Below are positions 21,571-33,639 of a DNA stretch of 64,000 nucleotides, one piece after another. Location: positions 37,202,053 to 37,266,052 of the forward strand of contig NC_091147.1 of NCBI RefSeq assembly GCF_041381155.1, read 5' to 3'. Source of the DNA: Argopecten irradians (Eukaryota > Mollusca > Bivalvia > Pectinida > Pectinidae). The notes beneath the pieces are model-generated. The model saw nothing but the letters and a program-made list of their open reading frames with translations. It did not search any database and was not told the DNA's origin. The translations under genes and the position numbers were made by a program. Position 1 is the stretch's first letter. Each line of letters opens with the position of its first letter.

Positions 21571-22760
21571 GTATGTAAATCATTTATCTAGTTTAATTAT
21601 CATCTGGTTAAAGTAGTAATAGGCAGAGTTATGTAGGCGATAATTCAGTAGCTAAAATATCTGGAGTAATAAAACGAAAATCAAACTTTTCAATGATGTA
21701 TGTTGTAAAGTAAGTAACTTTTGTTACTGAAGAAAACGCTCAAGTTTGTCTACTCCTGTTGTTAGATGAAAAATGTGATTTTGTAATCGTGTGCCGTAAC
21801 TAGGCGAAATTTTAACATTTTTTTCTTCGGTAATCTATTAAAAACATAAGCTTATGTAGTCATCTGGCCTGCCCACCTTATATCGATGGCAAAACATTGT
21901 TATGTGTGGTCTGCTCAAAATAAAATAACCAAGTATGCAATGTATTTGTATGGAGATTTTTTTGTCTAATGGTATTTATTGTGTACCTAATTTGCATTCT
22001 CTTCAAACAGCTTTAACTTTGCGGTGTATTGTATTAGTTGTAATAATACGTCATTTTGTCATAGGAAATACGACGTGCGATATATCGTCGATTAATCCCA
22101 TCTTCCGGTGATTGTCACAATGTGGCGTCATAATCACCGGATGGTGGGACTAATCAACGGTAAATCCTATTGACCCACATCGTCTTGATGTCTATGAACT
22201 CCTGTATTTAAAGCTATATCTTGGCGAGGGTTAATAAGGACAAAAGTAGCGAGCCTTTCTGACCCAAGCCAAAAATACTACTTATTTTTAAAGACACTGA
22301 CCATGTATGCTTTTTACCAAACATATTTTAGCTGAAAGTTACCACCGTTCGGATGTTGCAAATATGTCCGTCTTTAAACAACGTTTCACCTCCGAAGTAG
22401 GTCACGTTTCCGTCAGTGCCGAATACAAAACACCAATGCTGCTTGTTGGATGAATTACATTATTAGTGAAATACTGCATGTTAGTTCCAATACATGTTCA
22501 AGTACACCTAGGAAACGATATTAATAGATATATATAGGTATACGAAACATCGCTCGTTTACACGTGGAATAATACTTTAATTCATATCATTTCATAGACC
22601 GAAAAGTTGAAACAATGTTTTCAAGCAAATGACTCAATCTTTTGTTGATATTTTTTTTATTAATCGTCCGATACTACCTCTCACAATAAATATCTCGGTC
22701 GATTTCCATTAATTTCTTGAGTATAGTACGTGAAGTGGTTTTGAAGATAAGGTTTTAAAA
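21571..22760. other. Intergenic stretch with a family-B MITE fragment
   Basis: No gene is supported. At 21663-21780 (aatcaaacttttcaatgatg ... taacttttgttactgaagaa ... ctactcctgttgt) lies the right-hand interior of a family-B MITE. At 22085-22150 there is a small inverted repeat (aatcccatcttccggtgatt ... aatcaccggatggtggga). Confidence 0.45.
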
Positions 22761-23135
22761 CAATCTGATTAAAATACACTACGTTGGATAAGAGGATCTG
22801 AGAACATCCCATTAGGGGTCACGTCAAGATGACCTTTTGAAATGGCCAATCAAATTGGCACTGCCAGAATCTTGACTGGGGACGAAAGAGTTTGAAAAAG
22901 CTGTCCAAATTATTTTCGTGTATGTAGTCATCTCGCCAGGAGTGCACAACAAAGCTAATTGCATATGTATACTGGGGCGAAAAGACGATTTCATTTGATG
23001 TTGTAAGGTGTAGAAACTGCATTTGCTCTGAAGTACACGTGGTATAAAGGTCATCTGGACGTGACCCCTTATGGGATATTGTCAGATCCTCTATTGAACG
23101 GAGTGGTTATATGGATCTGTGTTTTAATCAGATTG
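22761..23135. mobile_element. 375-bp TIR element (CAATCTGATTAAAATA ends)
   Basis: Left end caatctgattaaaatacact and right end gtgttttaatcagattg match those of the 90-bp MITE at 7996-8085. Complementarity continues inward: ggatctgagaacatcccatt with tgggatattgtcagatcc, and gtcacgtcaagatgacc with ggtcatctggacgtgac. No coding capacity is evident; two minus-strand ORFs here are by-products. Confidence 0.8.
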
Positions 23136-23467
23136 AGGTGGGTTTTTTTTTTAAACCCAGAAAACGCGAAAAGATGAAGACAGGTAAAACGTTTACGACA
23201 ATTTGCATGGAAAGTTTTTTTAAAATTCTATTTTCGTCATTTTGTGTAGAATTAAAATTTAACGAGATTGAACGCGATAAATCAAATCATGACCGCGTTC
23301 AATCCTGAATGAACGTTATTCTGATGCGTAGGAATACATTAACGGGGAATGGGATCGAGATACTGATTCGGGAAAAATGTACTAATTTCATATTTGTAAA
23401 TTAGCTCATGCCCAAAAGATATACGAGTCCATCCCTTATAAGCATCAGGTCAAAAAACCCTCTTTGA

Positions 23468-23752
23468 AGTCCAACTACCTTTCCGAAATAAAAGTATCTT
23501 GAACGCAATATCAACATAAGACAATCAATAGCAATCTGTTTTGCCGTCTGGCGCAGTGAAAATCACGCACGGTAATTAGGACGACTCACGTCGTGAAAAT
23601 TGGCATTCAATTTATTTTAACTACATATGTAAATTGTCCATAAAGTGATAATAAATGTAGTATTAATGTTAAGCTTATAACTTTTGTAACTATACAAAAT
23701 TATCAATCTCGATTTAAAAATCAAAAAGCCGTTTCAAAAAAGCAGTGGGTCT
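23468..23752. mobile_element. TTAA-type MITE (family A) copy
   Basis: Left end ccaactacctttccgaaata and right end agccgtttcaaaaaagcagtgggtct, with interior gttttgccgtctggcgcagtg shared with the copy at 61443. Ends are mutated and flanking TTAA is not preserved. Confidence 0.65.
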
Positions 23753-24625
23753 ATATTTTTTTTAAACTTTGAGGTAGCAAAACAAACACGTCATATATAT
23801 GCATATACATTGTATACATGTTTACATTTCAAATTATCAACATTTTAAATAATTCTTAAAATGATATCAGCAATATTGTCTATATACCACACTAGGAGAG
23901 AAATACATGCAAACAACTATTATGAGAACATTACATTTTCTGGTTGGAAATAAAAAATAGTCCGGTTTAGTAGCATATATATTTATATATATATATAAAA
24001 AAACTCAACAACCTTCCTCAACTACGTTCGCCATTTCTTGATAACTTTTCATGAATAATATAATGTGTAAATATAAATGTATATAAATAAAATTGATATG
24101 AGGTAGTTTCAAATATCACACTCGTACACACATTGTTTTGACAATCATTTTGGGGGATTTTATTTTATTTTTTTGTTGTGGTATTTTCTCTCTTTTAGGG
24201 TGTTTTTTCTCTCTCTTGTTTTTTTTTTTTTACGTGTCTCTCTCTCGTTTTTTTTTTTTTTTTTTTTTTCGTTTCCTCGTTTTTAATATCATGAAGTGAT
24301 ATGAGACACACATGTATATGGTTCACCAACAAATCGATAATGTTGCAAATATTCATATCATGTTATACATATTTTAAGCACCAACTAATATCAGGTTGTT
24401 TTTTTTTAATTTTTATCTCAATTTTCTAACGTTACAATATTTTTTCATGAATTCAATAAATCATGAGATTATCAAATAACGGTTCATTATTTTAAACAAG
24501 AATATACAGAAAGAGTTAATAACATATTTCGCATCCATTTTTTGAAACATTATGAAATAAGAGAGAATGCAATTCTAAGAAGAAAACAATAAAAATAAAA
24601 AATACCGAATAATCAAACTGACCAA
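23753..24625. other. 3' flank of the IAP gene, AT-rich, with T tracts
   Basis: Contains long T runs near 24217-24270 and a possible minus-strand polyadenylation hexamer (ttattt context near 24159-24164, AATAAA on the minus strand) about 460 bp past the IAP stop. No other gene is evident. Confidence 0.4.
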
Positions 24626-27600
24626 TCAAAACGACATCTTAACTCGTCCTTTAATAGCTTGGCGACAGACTGTACACTTCAGGAGAACGGAACTACACAC
24701 CCCACAACATGTCACGTGATGGCATGGCAAGAATACCACGCATGCGTCCTTCTCTAGGCAAATCTTACAAGTTCCATTAGTGTTTCTCAATAACGCCTCT
24801 TTATCTGAAATTTAGAAGAAATTTTGTTAAATTTGCTTTTTATGAATAACTTAAGATTGATCGTTTAATCTTTTTATAACAGCTTTTTGAATAGTTTTGC
24901 CAGAGTACAATATATATGCATGTGACATATGCAAATATTGCAGTAGTATTTGTCTCGATGCGATAGCGAATCACTGATGTCGATTATAGTGCTACCTCAC
25001 CAAATCGTGCAACAGCAAACATCAAGTAGAATATCAATTATCTTCCATTCAGTCCCACGGCTCACTAGATGAATCAGAAGCACTTGTCAAGACTTAAGGT
25101 GCATCAATCTCTCCCAGGGTTCACTGTGGTACCCACATTCAAATGTGGGGACCGCAATGCACCCTGGGAGAGATTGAAGGTGCATGAAAATTAATGACCT
25201 AGTAAACCGCAGGACTGATTGGTAGATAATCCTCGTTATTCAATGTGACACTTGGATGAGAGTAGATTACCTTTTCTCCCTACTTGACAGGGTGATCCCG
25301 TGATTTCTAGGGAAAAGATAACTTTGTGTTTTACTGGGGTAGGAAAAAGACCACCCACACGCACTAGACAATGGGTGACAGCATCAATACATGCGGCAGC
25401 CATTGTCGTTAGACGTCTTTAACTTTGACGTGTTGCGACGTCCAGGTGATGATGTTAAAAATAAAGTGTTTCCAAACCAATTTCGTATCATTTTTCGTTA
25501 TAGTATGAGAGATCTTTTTTTACATGGGTTTGTCAGGTGGACAGGAATATCACAGCCCTGATGAAAGATCCCTCGAAAACCTCGGGTTGACTAGCAAACA
25601 TCTTTCACTCCAGTTGAGATATCTCTGTCGACGTGATAGACCCATGTTAGATTTAATCAATTTTATCTCCCTTTAACAGTACTGTACAATATTGGCCATT
25701 TTTATGAACAATAAGGAAAAGAATTACGATTTATTGGAAATTTGATCAAGCATGTTGGTTTTCTACTTCGGTAACACTAACCTTCGGTCTTTCCTGCTGT
25801 TCTCTGTGCTGTCTGTCTCGTCTGGAAAGTATCCACCTCATCAAATCCATCACGTGGAAAGCTGTTTTCTGTCCCTAAAATTTTATTGACTATAGTGTAC
25901 ACATCCACCGGCTTACCCACTAAAATAAGAAAACAATATATTTAATGTAAAAATATGAAATTATAAAACGTGTAAATATGAAATTATGAAATTTTTAAAT
26001 ATGAAATTATGAAATTACATAAAATGCAAAAATATAAAATTAAATAAAATGTAAAAATATATGATTAAGAATCATATATTTAATATGGACCATTTAGCTA
26101 TAATGTATACAATGTATCGAGAATACCACAATCACCAAAATAACAGCTTCTAAAATGGCTTCGCTTCCTGAGTGTCCTAAAATGAAGTAAGCTTCCCATG
26201 CAGGTAACAAGAGGTTATACTTATAAGCTCTTGACACGAAGAGAAACTTATTTGGGAAAGCATGGTTAGTATGATAAGTATGGTTAGTGGATACGTACGT
26301 TTTCTCAGAGAAGTTATCGCAGCCGAAATGTCCTCAGCTGGAAACCCCATCTCCTTCACTCTCTGACTGAAAGGGTCGTCTTCTGTCTTTGCACTGGCTT
26401 TATCCAGAGCGTGAAATCTGGTGACATATTCCGGACTTGTGTCTGTACAACACAGAAAAAGTATTATATGGAATTATATGAAAAAACAATGTAAAATATT
26501 ATCGTCGAATTCGATTTAGATGTATTCATTATCATAATAAATTACAGTTGTTGTTATTTTGTTACTGTGCTTGTTGTTTTTCAAAATTCTTTATTATTTT
26601 TTATTTTTTTCTAGCTGCAATTAAATTTCTCGTCTGGAAAGTATCCAGGTGGAATTTTACTTACGCTGATAAAAATCTTAAATAATAAAAATTCTCTTAC
26701 CTGTTGCTCCGGTGACGGGTTTTTGGTAAATCCCCTGAAATATATCAAGTTGGTTTACACTATTATAATATAATACAACGGATTTTTTTAATACTTTTTT
26801 TGCTATTTTTATTATTTTATACCAATCAGACTTTACAATAACCTAAAAAAATGAAAATGTTATTTTTTCGTCGGTAATCTATTGAAAACAATTAAGGTTT
26901 GATAAATTAAGCTTTAAAACATTTCTTTACGTTCACTGTATAGGTAATAAAACCAGATATTTATTTAGATGTCTGATAAAACAGATCCAATAAGACACAA
27001 TTTTAAGTAGGATGTAAGATTATAAAGAAAAATATATTTGTAAATTTTCTGTAAATTACTTTACGGCTCACGGCCAAAAATCCCTTCCAATAACAGGACG
27101 CATTAAGAAAAAGATCACTGTTGGAAATAACCTGAACATTGTTGAAATATTTATTACTCTATTAAGATATCTAAAGAAGGATCACGTTTTGGATATTTGC
27201 CAGGTGTTTACTTCCGTGTAGACTTACCTGTGGTAATTTTACCTCTTCATGTACAAGCTCTATGAAGTCATCTCCCTTACTCTCTCGGAGGTATACGCAG
27301 TCTGGGAACCAACGCGCATGTTCAATCCAAGGATCGTCGCCTGGCAACCAGTTCCGGAGCCCACCACCGCAACAAAAACACCGCACCAAATCTCCATATC
27401 CTGTAAAATAATAACGTTTATTATTGAACAAATTAAAATATTTCAATATACTCACGGTTGTCAGTTTTTAAAACGAGTGGCTGCCTAAAGTCAATACATG
27501 ATTTAATTTTATTTTGATTTGACTGCAGAAAAAATATTGGTTTTATTTTTTTATATGTACAGAAAGTGTAAGGTGCGTGTTTTGGGAGACTGTAGTATGC

Positions 27601-29555
27601 CAGCATAAAAATCAAATGTGCCTTCTTGTAATATGCGCGTGTAACTTGCACACAGTAAAGGTATTAAACGTTTGTTAAAGAAGGCTAAGAAATAAAAACA
27701 AAAACAATATTGGCTTCTGAATCTTTGCAATTAAAACAGAAATGTGAACGCCAATTAAAGGAAATAAATGCGTATAACGCGTATAGTTCATTAAAGTAGA
27801 CTGATTTATAAAGTACTATTACTCACCTGCATATAGGAACCCGGCATCAGCAAGTAACTTTGGTGTAAGACCGGAAGTGGATGACCATCCTTTAAAAGAA
27901 CTAAGACGTATTGTGGGTATTGCATAGGCCGGATACGTCATCCTTTTCCCTACTTGTGCAAGCGGTTTTAGGTGGAGTTTTCCGGAATATTTTGTCTGCC
28001 ATTTGTTATGCCCGTTTTTATAATCCATATATGGTCTTTTTTCTCCGGAAGTGCCATGCGAATATTGATCGCGTTTCAAATGTCCGGTCTCGTGTTCAAA
28101 TGTTTCTGCTGTAGGTAGGGAATCTAACTCGTATCTACAAATATTCGCCTCACGGTCGCATGTGTTGATATGAGAAACTCTTTCGTTTTCAATCCCTCTT
28201 TCGCTTTCGTTGCTACGAAACTCGTTTTCCGTAATAGTATTGTATGTGTTGGAGCATTGCTGAGAACCTGATGAAATTGGTCTGTTTCGCTGTATAGAAC
28301 TTGCATCGTATCTAGACAAACGTTCCCGTGTCTTTGTGTTAATGTTCTGCTTCTCCTGTTGCTCATGAATGTCTTCAGAAACTGTAACGTCTTTGTTTAT
28401 TTTTGAATTTGCATTTGATAATAAAGGCGTATTATTAGTTGCTCTTCCTGTCATCAAGTCACAATTTGGAGATATTTTCTTGTGAACATCAAATGGATTA
28501 TCTCCCTTCCTCCAGCCACTGTACCGAGCATGACAATGAAAGCATTCAACTTCGTCTGAATCCCCCGTGTAAAAGAAGCCGTTTTCCGCTAAACGTATTG
28601 TACTCACAGGGACTGATCGCGGAAATGTTTGAAAACTTTCTAACCGTAAAATCTCTACGTTTAATGACACATTAATATAAGATGAGTGTGGCTGAGTCAT
28701 GGATTCAAAATAATCATTTAATTGTGATACTGGTGCTACTATCATTGTTTGCGGTGGTATTTTTGACAACGCGCTAATATCAAGCGTTTCTCTCAGCATG
28801 TCCTTATAATAGGAATCTTTGAAAAGAGAGTTGTCGTTCTTGCATTTGCGATGCCTATCAAATATTGAAGGACATTCATGTTCAAGATAATATCGCAAAC
28901 TTTTCCACCTATATCCGCTGTTGTTTGTATTGTCCTTTGCGTCCTTTGTCTCCGCCTGATTGCAATTTCGCAAAACACGCATAGAAATAGCTAAAACCAT
29001 CCGTATCACTGCATAACACAAAACAATAAATAATTTCGAGTCAACTGTCAAGTCCAATATCCTGCAGGTAGATCCATTGCACATCACCTGAGAAGCAGAA
29101 TTGGAAACAGAAATTCTCGAATGGTCTGTGACATTACACTTTGAATGATTTCCATGGATCAAATTTAAAGAATTCAAATTCTGTTTGCTCTGGCCGGCGA
29201 TAGTAATATTGATTGAAGTCCGTAACTTTTGGTCCGGTTTTGGTTTCGTTTTCCCTGTTCTTGAAATGAAACTAATACCCGGCGTACGCCGTCTAATGAA
29301 AACTGAAGTATATTGATAAATAATAAACACTTGACTTGATTTCATAGTTTTGTTGACTTCCGTTTTTATCAATTGTATACATACACACTCAATGTCTGGA
29401 CGTGCATATTCAAAGTCATGTGACATGTTTCCATGAATACGGCGGTCATGTGGGAAAGAGTTCATCGAATAGCATTCAATGACGTAACCGGAAATGACAC
29501 ATGTCAGTGCCGTGCAGAAGAGGAAAACCCTGACTGGAAACTTCCGATTAGCCAT
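24626..29555 (-). CDS. IAP-family protein with predicted signal peptide, TM segment, two BIRs, UBA-like region and RING
   Basis: Six coding exons on the minus strand: 29555-27827, 27400-27228, 26734-26701, 26442-26299, 25919-25782 and 24804-24626. They total 2397 nt, 798 aa, with all junctions in phase. The ATG sits 9 nt inside an exon with acceptor tttcag. Residues 1-28 are signal-peptide-like. Sequons N43, N68, N116, N136, N141 and N160 cluster before a hydrophobic segment at about 174-192, which has an Arg at 185. BIR1 spans about 300-368 (C338, C341, H358, C365). A Ser/Asn/Glu-rich linker follows. BIR2 spans about 546-615 (C584, C587, H604, C611; ends with a GLRNW..GDDPW..H motif). A UBA-like region lies at about 665-715. 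The C-terminal RING covers 752-786 (C752, C755, C767, H769, C773, C776, C783, C786). BIR-RING proteins bind caspases or signalling partners and act as E3 ubiquitin ligases, normally in the cytosol. The membrane-anchored start is the oddity; it shares one uninterrupted exon with BIR1. Family certain, topology inferred. Confidence 0.85.
25096..25185. repeat. Foldback repeat in IAP intron
   Basis: aaggtgcatcaatctctccc agggt... and ...accctgggagagattgaagg are inverse complements over about 45 nt per arm with a tiny loop at accca/aatgtg. It lies between the last two IAP exons. Confidence 0.75.
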
Positions 29556-29650
29556 CGTGCAGATCTGAAAATAAATATAATCACTCACATCTGATTGAAG
29601 AATGACTCGAACTATTTTAAATACTTCGGGGCTATGGTGAAATTTGTTAA

Positions 29651-30008
29651 AGATGCTCCACCGCCGACAGAGCATAAATGATATTAATCACTTGAACACA
29701 ATTGGTCTTCAATCGTATACATATATGTCTAATAACACAAAAAATGATATAAAATAATTTATTTTGCCTTTGGTGCATGCGCAATCAGTATTTAATTAAT
29801 TCCATTTAAGATATAGTGCCACGGATTTTTTCCGGGATGCAAATATTTTTTTTTTGTAACTTTAACTTCAAGTAAAATTAGAAGCTCAAATTTTTCAATT
29901 GTGGTAATGGTGTAAACTAAATAACTTTTGTAACTGAAGAAAAATACTAAATCGTCTGCTCGTGTTTTTGATAGTGAAAAAATATCATTTGTCAGCAGTG
30001 GAGCATCT
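29651..30008. mobile_element. TTAA-type MITE (family B), best-preserved copy
   Basis: Ends AGATGCTCCACCGCCGACAG and ...CAGCAGTGGAGCATCT are inverted, and TTAA flanks both sides (29647-29650, 30009-30012). TTAA duplication is known for piggyBac and Kolobok elements. It sits 95 bp upstream of the IAP start codon, beyond the acceptor of the first coding exon. The apparent N-terminal extension of that ORF (starting MLCRRWSIF) is MITE sequence. Confidence 0.85.
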
Positions 30009-30012
30009 TTAA

Positions 30013-30366
30013 CGATATTTATCATTTGGACAATTAATGATGTTCAATCGTGTATATAGAAATCTACATATAAAATAATTTGTTTTCTTAAAGGTTGTCT
30101 ACGCAAACAGTACCTGGTTTCAAATAGGGCATAGTGCCGAGAATTTTCTTTTTCTTTACTGAACACAATTACATACTTTTATGGTGAAATAAAACAGTGA
30201 CTCAATTTTTTCAATGAAGTTAATAGTCTATTCCATGTAAAATGTCTGAATTTTTTTTATTGTGATAGCCTGAAGTAAGTAACTTTTGATATTAAGAAAA
30301 ATATTGATTCGTCTGCTACTGTTTTTAATAGATAAAAAATACCTTTTGTCGGTGGTATACCATCTT
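30013..30366. mobile_element. Family-B MITE, left-truncated, adjacent copy
   Basis: Starts without the left terminus (aacgatatttatcatttgga) directly after the TTAA of the preceding copy. It continues through tgcgcaaacag-like and catagtgccgagaattttct segments and ends gtcggtggtataccatctttag. It is a tandem or truncated copy in the same orientation. Confidence 0.65.
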
Positions 30367-31386
30367 TAGTTACTGTATAGGAAATCTTTATTACGTTCAC
30401 AGATGCATCTTGATGAACAATAGGTTGATAAATCTTAGTGGAAAGATAAGTATTTTTCCATTTCAAAATATATTGCATTACTAATTTATATTACCCATAG
30501 CATTAAACTGTAGGGATTAGTGGATATCTCCCTTTAGTTGTAATCTTTGTATTTTTACTTTATTTATCGCGATTTTATTTATACAAATATGTTGGTTCCT
30601 AATCGGACACAGGTTTTCTCATCAAACACAACAGAAAAACTGTGAAAATACACAATGCATTTCAATTAAATTCTGTATGCCCGTTGCAATTTCAGAATGC
30701 CGCTGAAATTAAAAGAATGTTAATAATGTTCAACGCAAACTGATTATCTATTTAATTATAGCCCCATACGTTACCTAGGACGGATTCTGTTCTTGTGCAT
30801 CTTAACTCTAGTTGTACATAGTCTATATATATATATATTGAGTACAATTTTGGAATTTGTAGTACAATTTTGGAATTCCACAAGGATTGTCTCCCTTCAC
30901 ATAAGTGGAAATTTTTGAGTATATATATATATATAATACTATACACCTAGTAATTCTCTGTAAATCCCCAACCGGTAACTATTTCATTCATTCATAAAAT
31001 CATGTCGGGAACTTGATATTGAATTACGATTACTAGACTTTTGTTTTCATTTTCGCATTTCTAAATCAGAAATATATATAACCCTATGTATATATGTTTC
31101 TGTCTAAATAGATGCCTATATAACCACAGGTATTTGCAGACTAAAATAAATCTAACAGTATATATCAACAGTATGTCCATGATGTCTTGTCGGTAATATA
31201 CATGTTTAATCAGTGAGTATTAACATCAAGACATTGTGATATCTGTCTTAAAAACGGTGTGTGTCTCTGTCTATTACTTGATGATAGTTAACACGAAGCA
31301 CTCGAAAAAAAATAACTTTGATTGTCCTGGGATATGCGATATAGAAGCTTTATTCAATGATTTTATTACCGGTACATCTTTCTTTA
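30367..31386. other. Intergenic AT-rich stretch
   Basis: Holds short (TA)n runs near 30825-30840 and 30920-30933 and a local duplicate gagtacaattttggaattt/tagtacaattttggaattc near 30838-30878. No gene was recognised. Confidence 0.4.
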
Positions 31387-31443
31387 TTGTCCGCTAAACC
31401 TGCCTATATTATAAGGTTTTTTCCCCTAATATATATATTAGGC

Positions 31444-31474
<31 letters not shown>

Positions 31475-31502
31475 TAATGATATAGGCAGGTTAAGCGGAC
31501 AA
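31387..31502. repeat. Foldback repeat around a 29-nt A tract
   Basis: Left arm ttgtccgctaaacctgccta and right arm taggcaggttaagcggacaa are inverse complements. A pure A run of about 29 nt lies at 31444-31471. Confidence 0.75.
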
Positions 31503-31674
31503 GGCTAAAAAATACATATATCGTGGATGAAACAGAGAGTAATTCATGCACGTTAGATCTTTCCTTGAACATTTTAAAATTATAATGTTTGTACATACTG
31601 TATATATATGTGTGCGCACCCGACATTTATGTCAGATATGTGTAAATTATTATTATATTTATCTGGATATGACT

Positions 31675-31785
31675 CATCCTCGATACTCCAGGGGTTACGA
31701 TCACTTACGACCTTTACACCCTTTACTATGAGATAGTCCAGGAGTATAGAGATCGTAGGTGATCGGAGCCCCTGTATAGGGGAGG
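31675..31785. repeat. Inverted-repeat element (ccaggggttacgatcacttac ends)
   Basis: Left cgatactccaggggttacga tcacttacgac and right gtaggtgatcggagcccctgtata are inverted. The longer relative at 50155-50466 has the same ends. Confidence 0.6.
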
Positions 31786-31799
31786 GATCCGGATATGAC

Positions 31800-32112
31800 T
31801 ATGAAATACACGTACACGTATATCATTGAGCACGAGACAATTTCTATCGTTCAATGAACAGAAGGATAAGTTGAGATCGGACAGCCTCCTAATCTTCAAG
31901 CTGATCACCTAAGACAGCTGCTGGCATCAAATATTCAATAGAGAAAAATATATTACAATGTAACTCAATGTTTGTTTAATTTTACGTTTTTCACGGCAAT
32001 TGCTTAATTAACTTAATTAAGTTAAGGTTTTATCCCCATCGCTTAAAAGGTACAACGTTTATCTCTTCAAGTATTTACTTATTCCTCAAAAAAAACCCGG
32101 TAAACTCCCAAG

Positions 32113-32148
<36 letters not shown>

Positions 32149-32600
32149 TAAATATTAGATAATTTATTGTCATTGGTATTCAATATTGGCAGGTTATATC
32201 TCGATATCCTTAGCAATAAAAGAAAAGGGGGAGGGGTGGAAGGAAACGTAGTTGGTCATGGGTCTTCGCTGGTTGACTATATGTCATGCCCTTCGTTCTT
32301 CAGTTTGTAAATGATATACATTGTATTACACATTTTTGAATCAGCATTTAATTCCTGTATTAAAACTGACTATCAATGCACAAATGTGTGCGTACTTTCA
32401 AAACGCCAGTTACAAGTGAAAGTAATTTAGGTATTCAGCATCACTACTGACGTCGAATGCTTCTAGGAGCCTTTTACTTGTCCTAAGAAAATGTAAAGAA
32501 AAAGGTGGAAAATCAAACTAAAGGCAGAACCAAATGCGACAGAAAATGTATGAAAAAATGGAAATGTATATCAAAAGGGGTCCTTATTACATTTTCAAAA
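31800..32600. other. Intergenic, (TA)n microsatellite
   Basis: A (TA)n tract lies at about 32115-32145. No gene or other repeat was recognised. Confidence 0.45.
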
Positions 32601-32619
32601 GACGATCTCAAGGCAATAA

Positions 32620-33535
32620 AATACATGTTTTGTAGAAGTTTTTGAAAGCTTCTAGGGGTCTGGGTGCACCCGATGGCCAGTCGCCTTCCTTTTTTGTTTC
32701 AACAAAAACCTATCTTAACGATAATGTTATAAGATAGGACAAACGATGTTAAAAATTAACGTGCATGGCAAAAGGCTCATGATAGTTTTTTGATTTGTGG
32801 AAAGTGTTCCTATTAGAAAACAGGATGATAGTAATGATTCCTGGCAGCGTCTGACCATAGACAACTAGTCTTCTTTTCTTTCATTGTCCAATACACGAAT
32901 TATGAAAATTGTGTATTTTAGGGAAAATAAATTATCTAATCTACAGATAATGCATAAAAGTAAAAACTTAAATCGTTGAATAAAAAGTTCACATACGTTT
33001 TTATAAGTCCTATAAAAACCTACAATAGGCGGCCCCCAGACCCACTTCCTTTTCTTTGCTTGCCTCTATAAATATTCAGATTTTAGGCAGTGCAATTCGG
33101 TAAATTTATATTCAAATTATGACATTAGACGTCAAACATGATAAACTAATATGTTTACATGGCTTCAATTATTTTCTGGAAAAAGTGTACATGAAGTCCT
33201 CAGAATGCAGGATTTATAAGCATTTTTTCGAGATCTTCTGGGAGCCTACGCAGCCCCCAGACCCCCACTCTTCTTCGCTTTATGTACCTGTAAATATTAA
33301 GATTTTTGATATTGCAATATTCTGTAAGTAACAAAATGGGAAAATAGATTAAAACTTAGAATAAAAAATATGACACTAGACATGAAAACCATAAATAAAC
33401 ATCCATAAATGGCTTCAATTATTTTCTGGAAAATCTGTTCATAGAATGCAGGATTTTGCAACATATATTCGAGAGCTTCTGGGGCCTATCCCCAGACCCC
33501 TCGCCTGATTTGCTTGGTCCCACGCCCCCCCTAAC
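32620..33535. repeat. Diverged ~270-bp direct repeats 5' of SUCLA2
   Basis: Three or four copies share gagagcttctggggcctatc cccagacccc-type modules (near 32645, 33030, 33228, 33470), and two share atggcttcaattattttctg gaaaa (33159, 33409) and agaatgcaggatttt. It is a diverged tandem-like cluster ending about 100 bp before the SUCLA2 start codon. Confidence 0.65.
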
Positions 33536-33622
33536 CTCAAACTCTGAATCCAAATATTTTTTATGTTATTTTCCGGATTATCGAACGCTCCTTTTTTGGA
33601 ATTACCCTTCATGAACAGGAAA

Positions 33623-33630
33623 TGACGTCA
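33623..33630. promoter_or_regulatory. CRE/ATF palindrome just 5' of SUCLA2
   Basis: The full consensus TGACGTCA occurs nine bases before the SUCLA2 ATG, preceded by an ETS-like ggaa (33618-33621). CREB/ATF and ETS sites are typical of promoters of nuclear genes for mitochondrial proteins. Use here is an inference, since the transcription start is not known and the site could lie in the 5' UTR. Confidence 0.4.
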
Positions 33631-33639
33631 TATTAAAAC

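Noticed and set aside
29556..29675. N-terminal extension of the IAP ORF (starting MLCRRWSIF)
   Set aside because: It reads through the splice acceptor at 29565 into a TTAA MITE; the ATG at 29555 directly after the acceptor is the better start.
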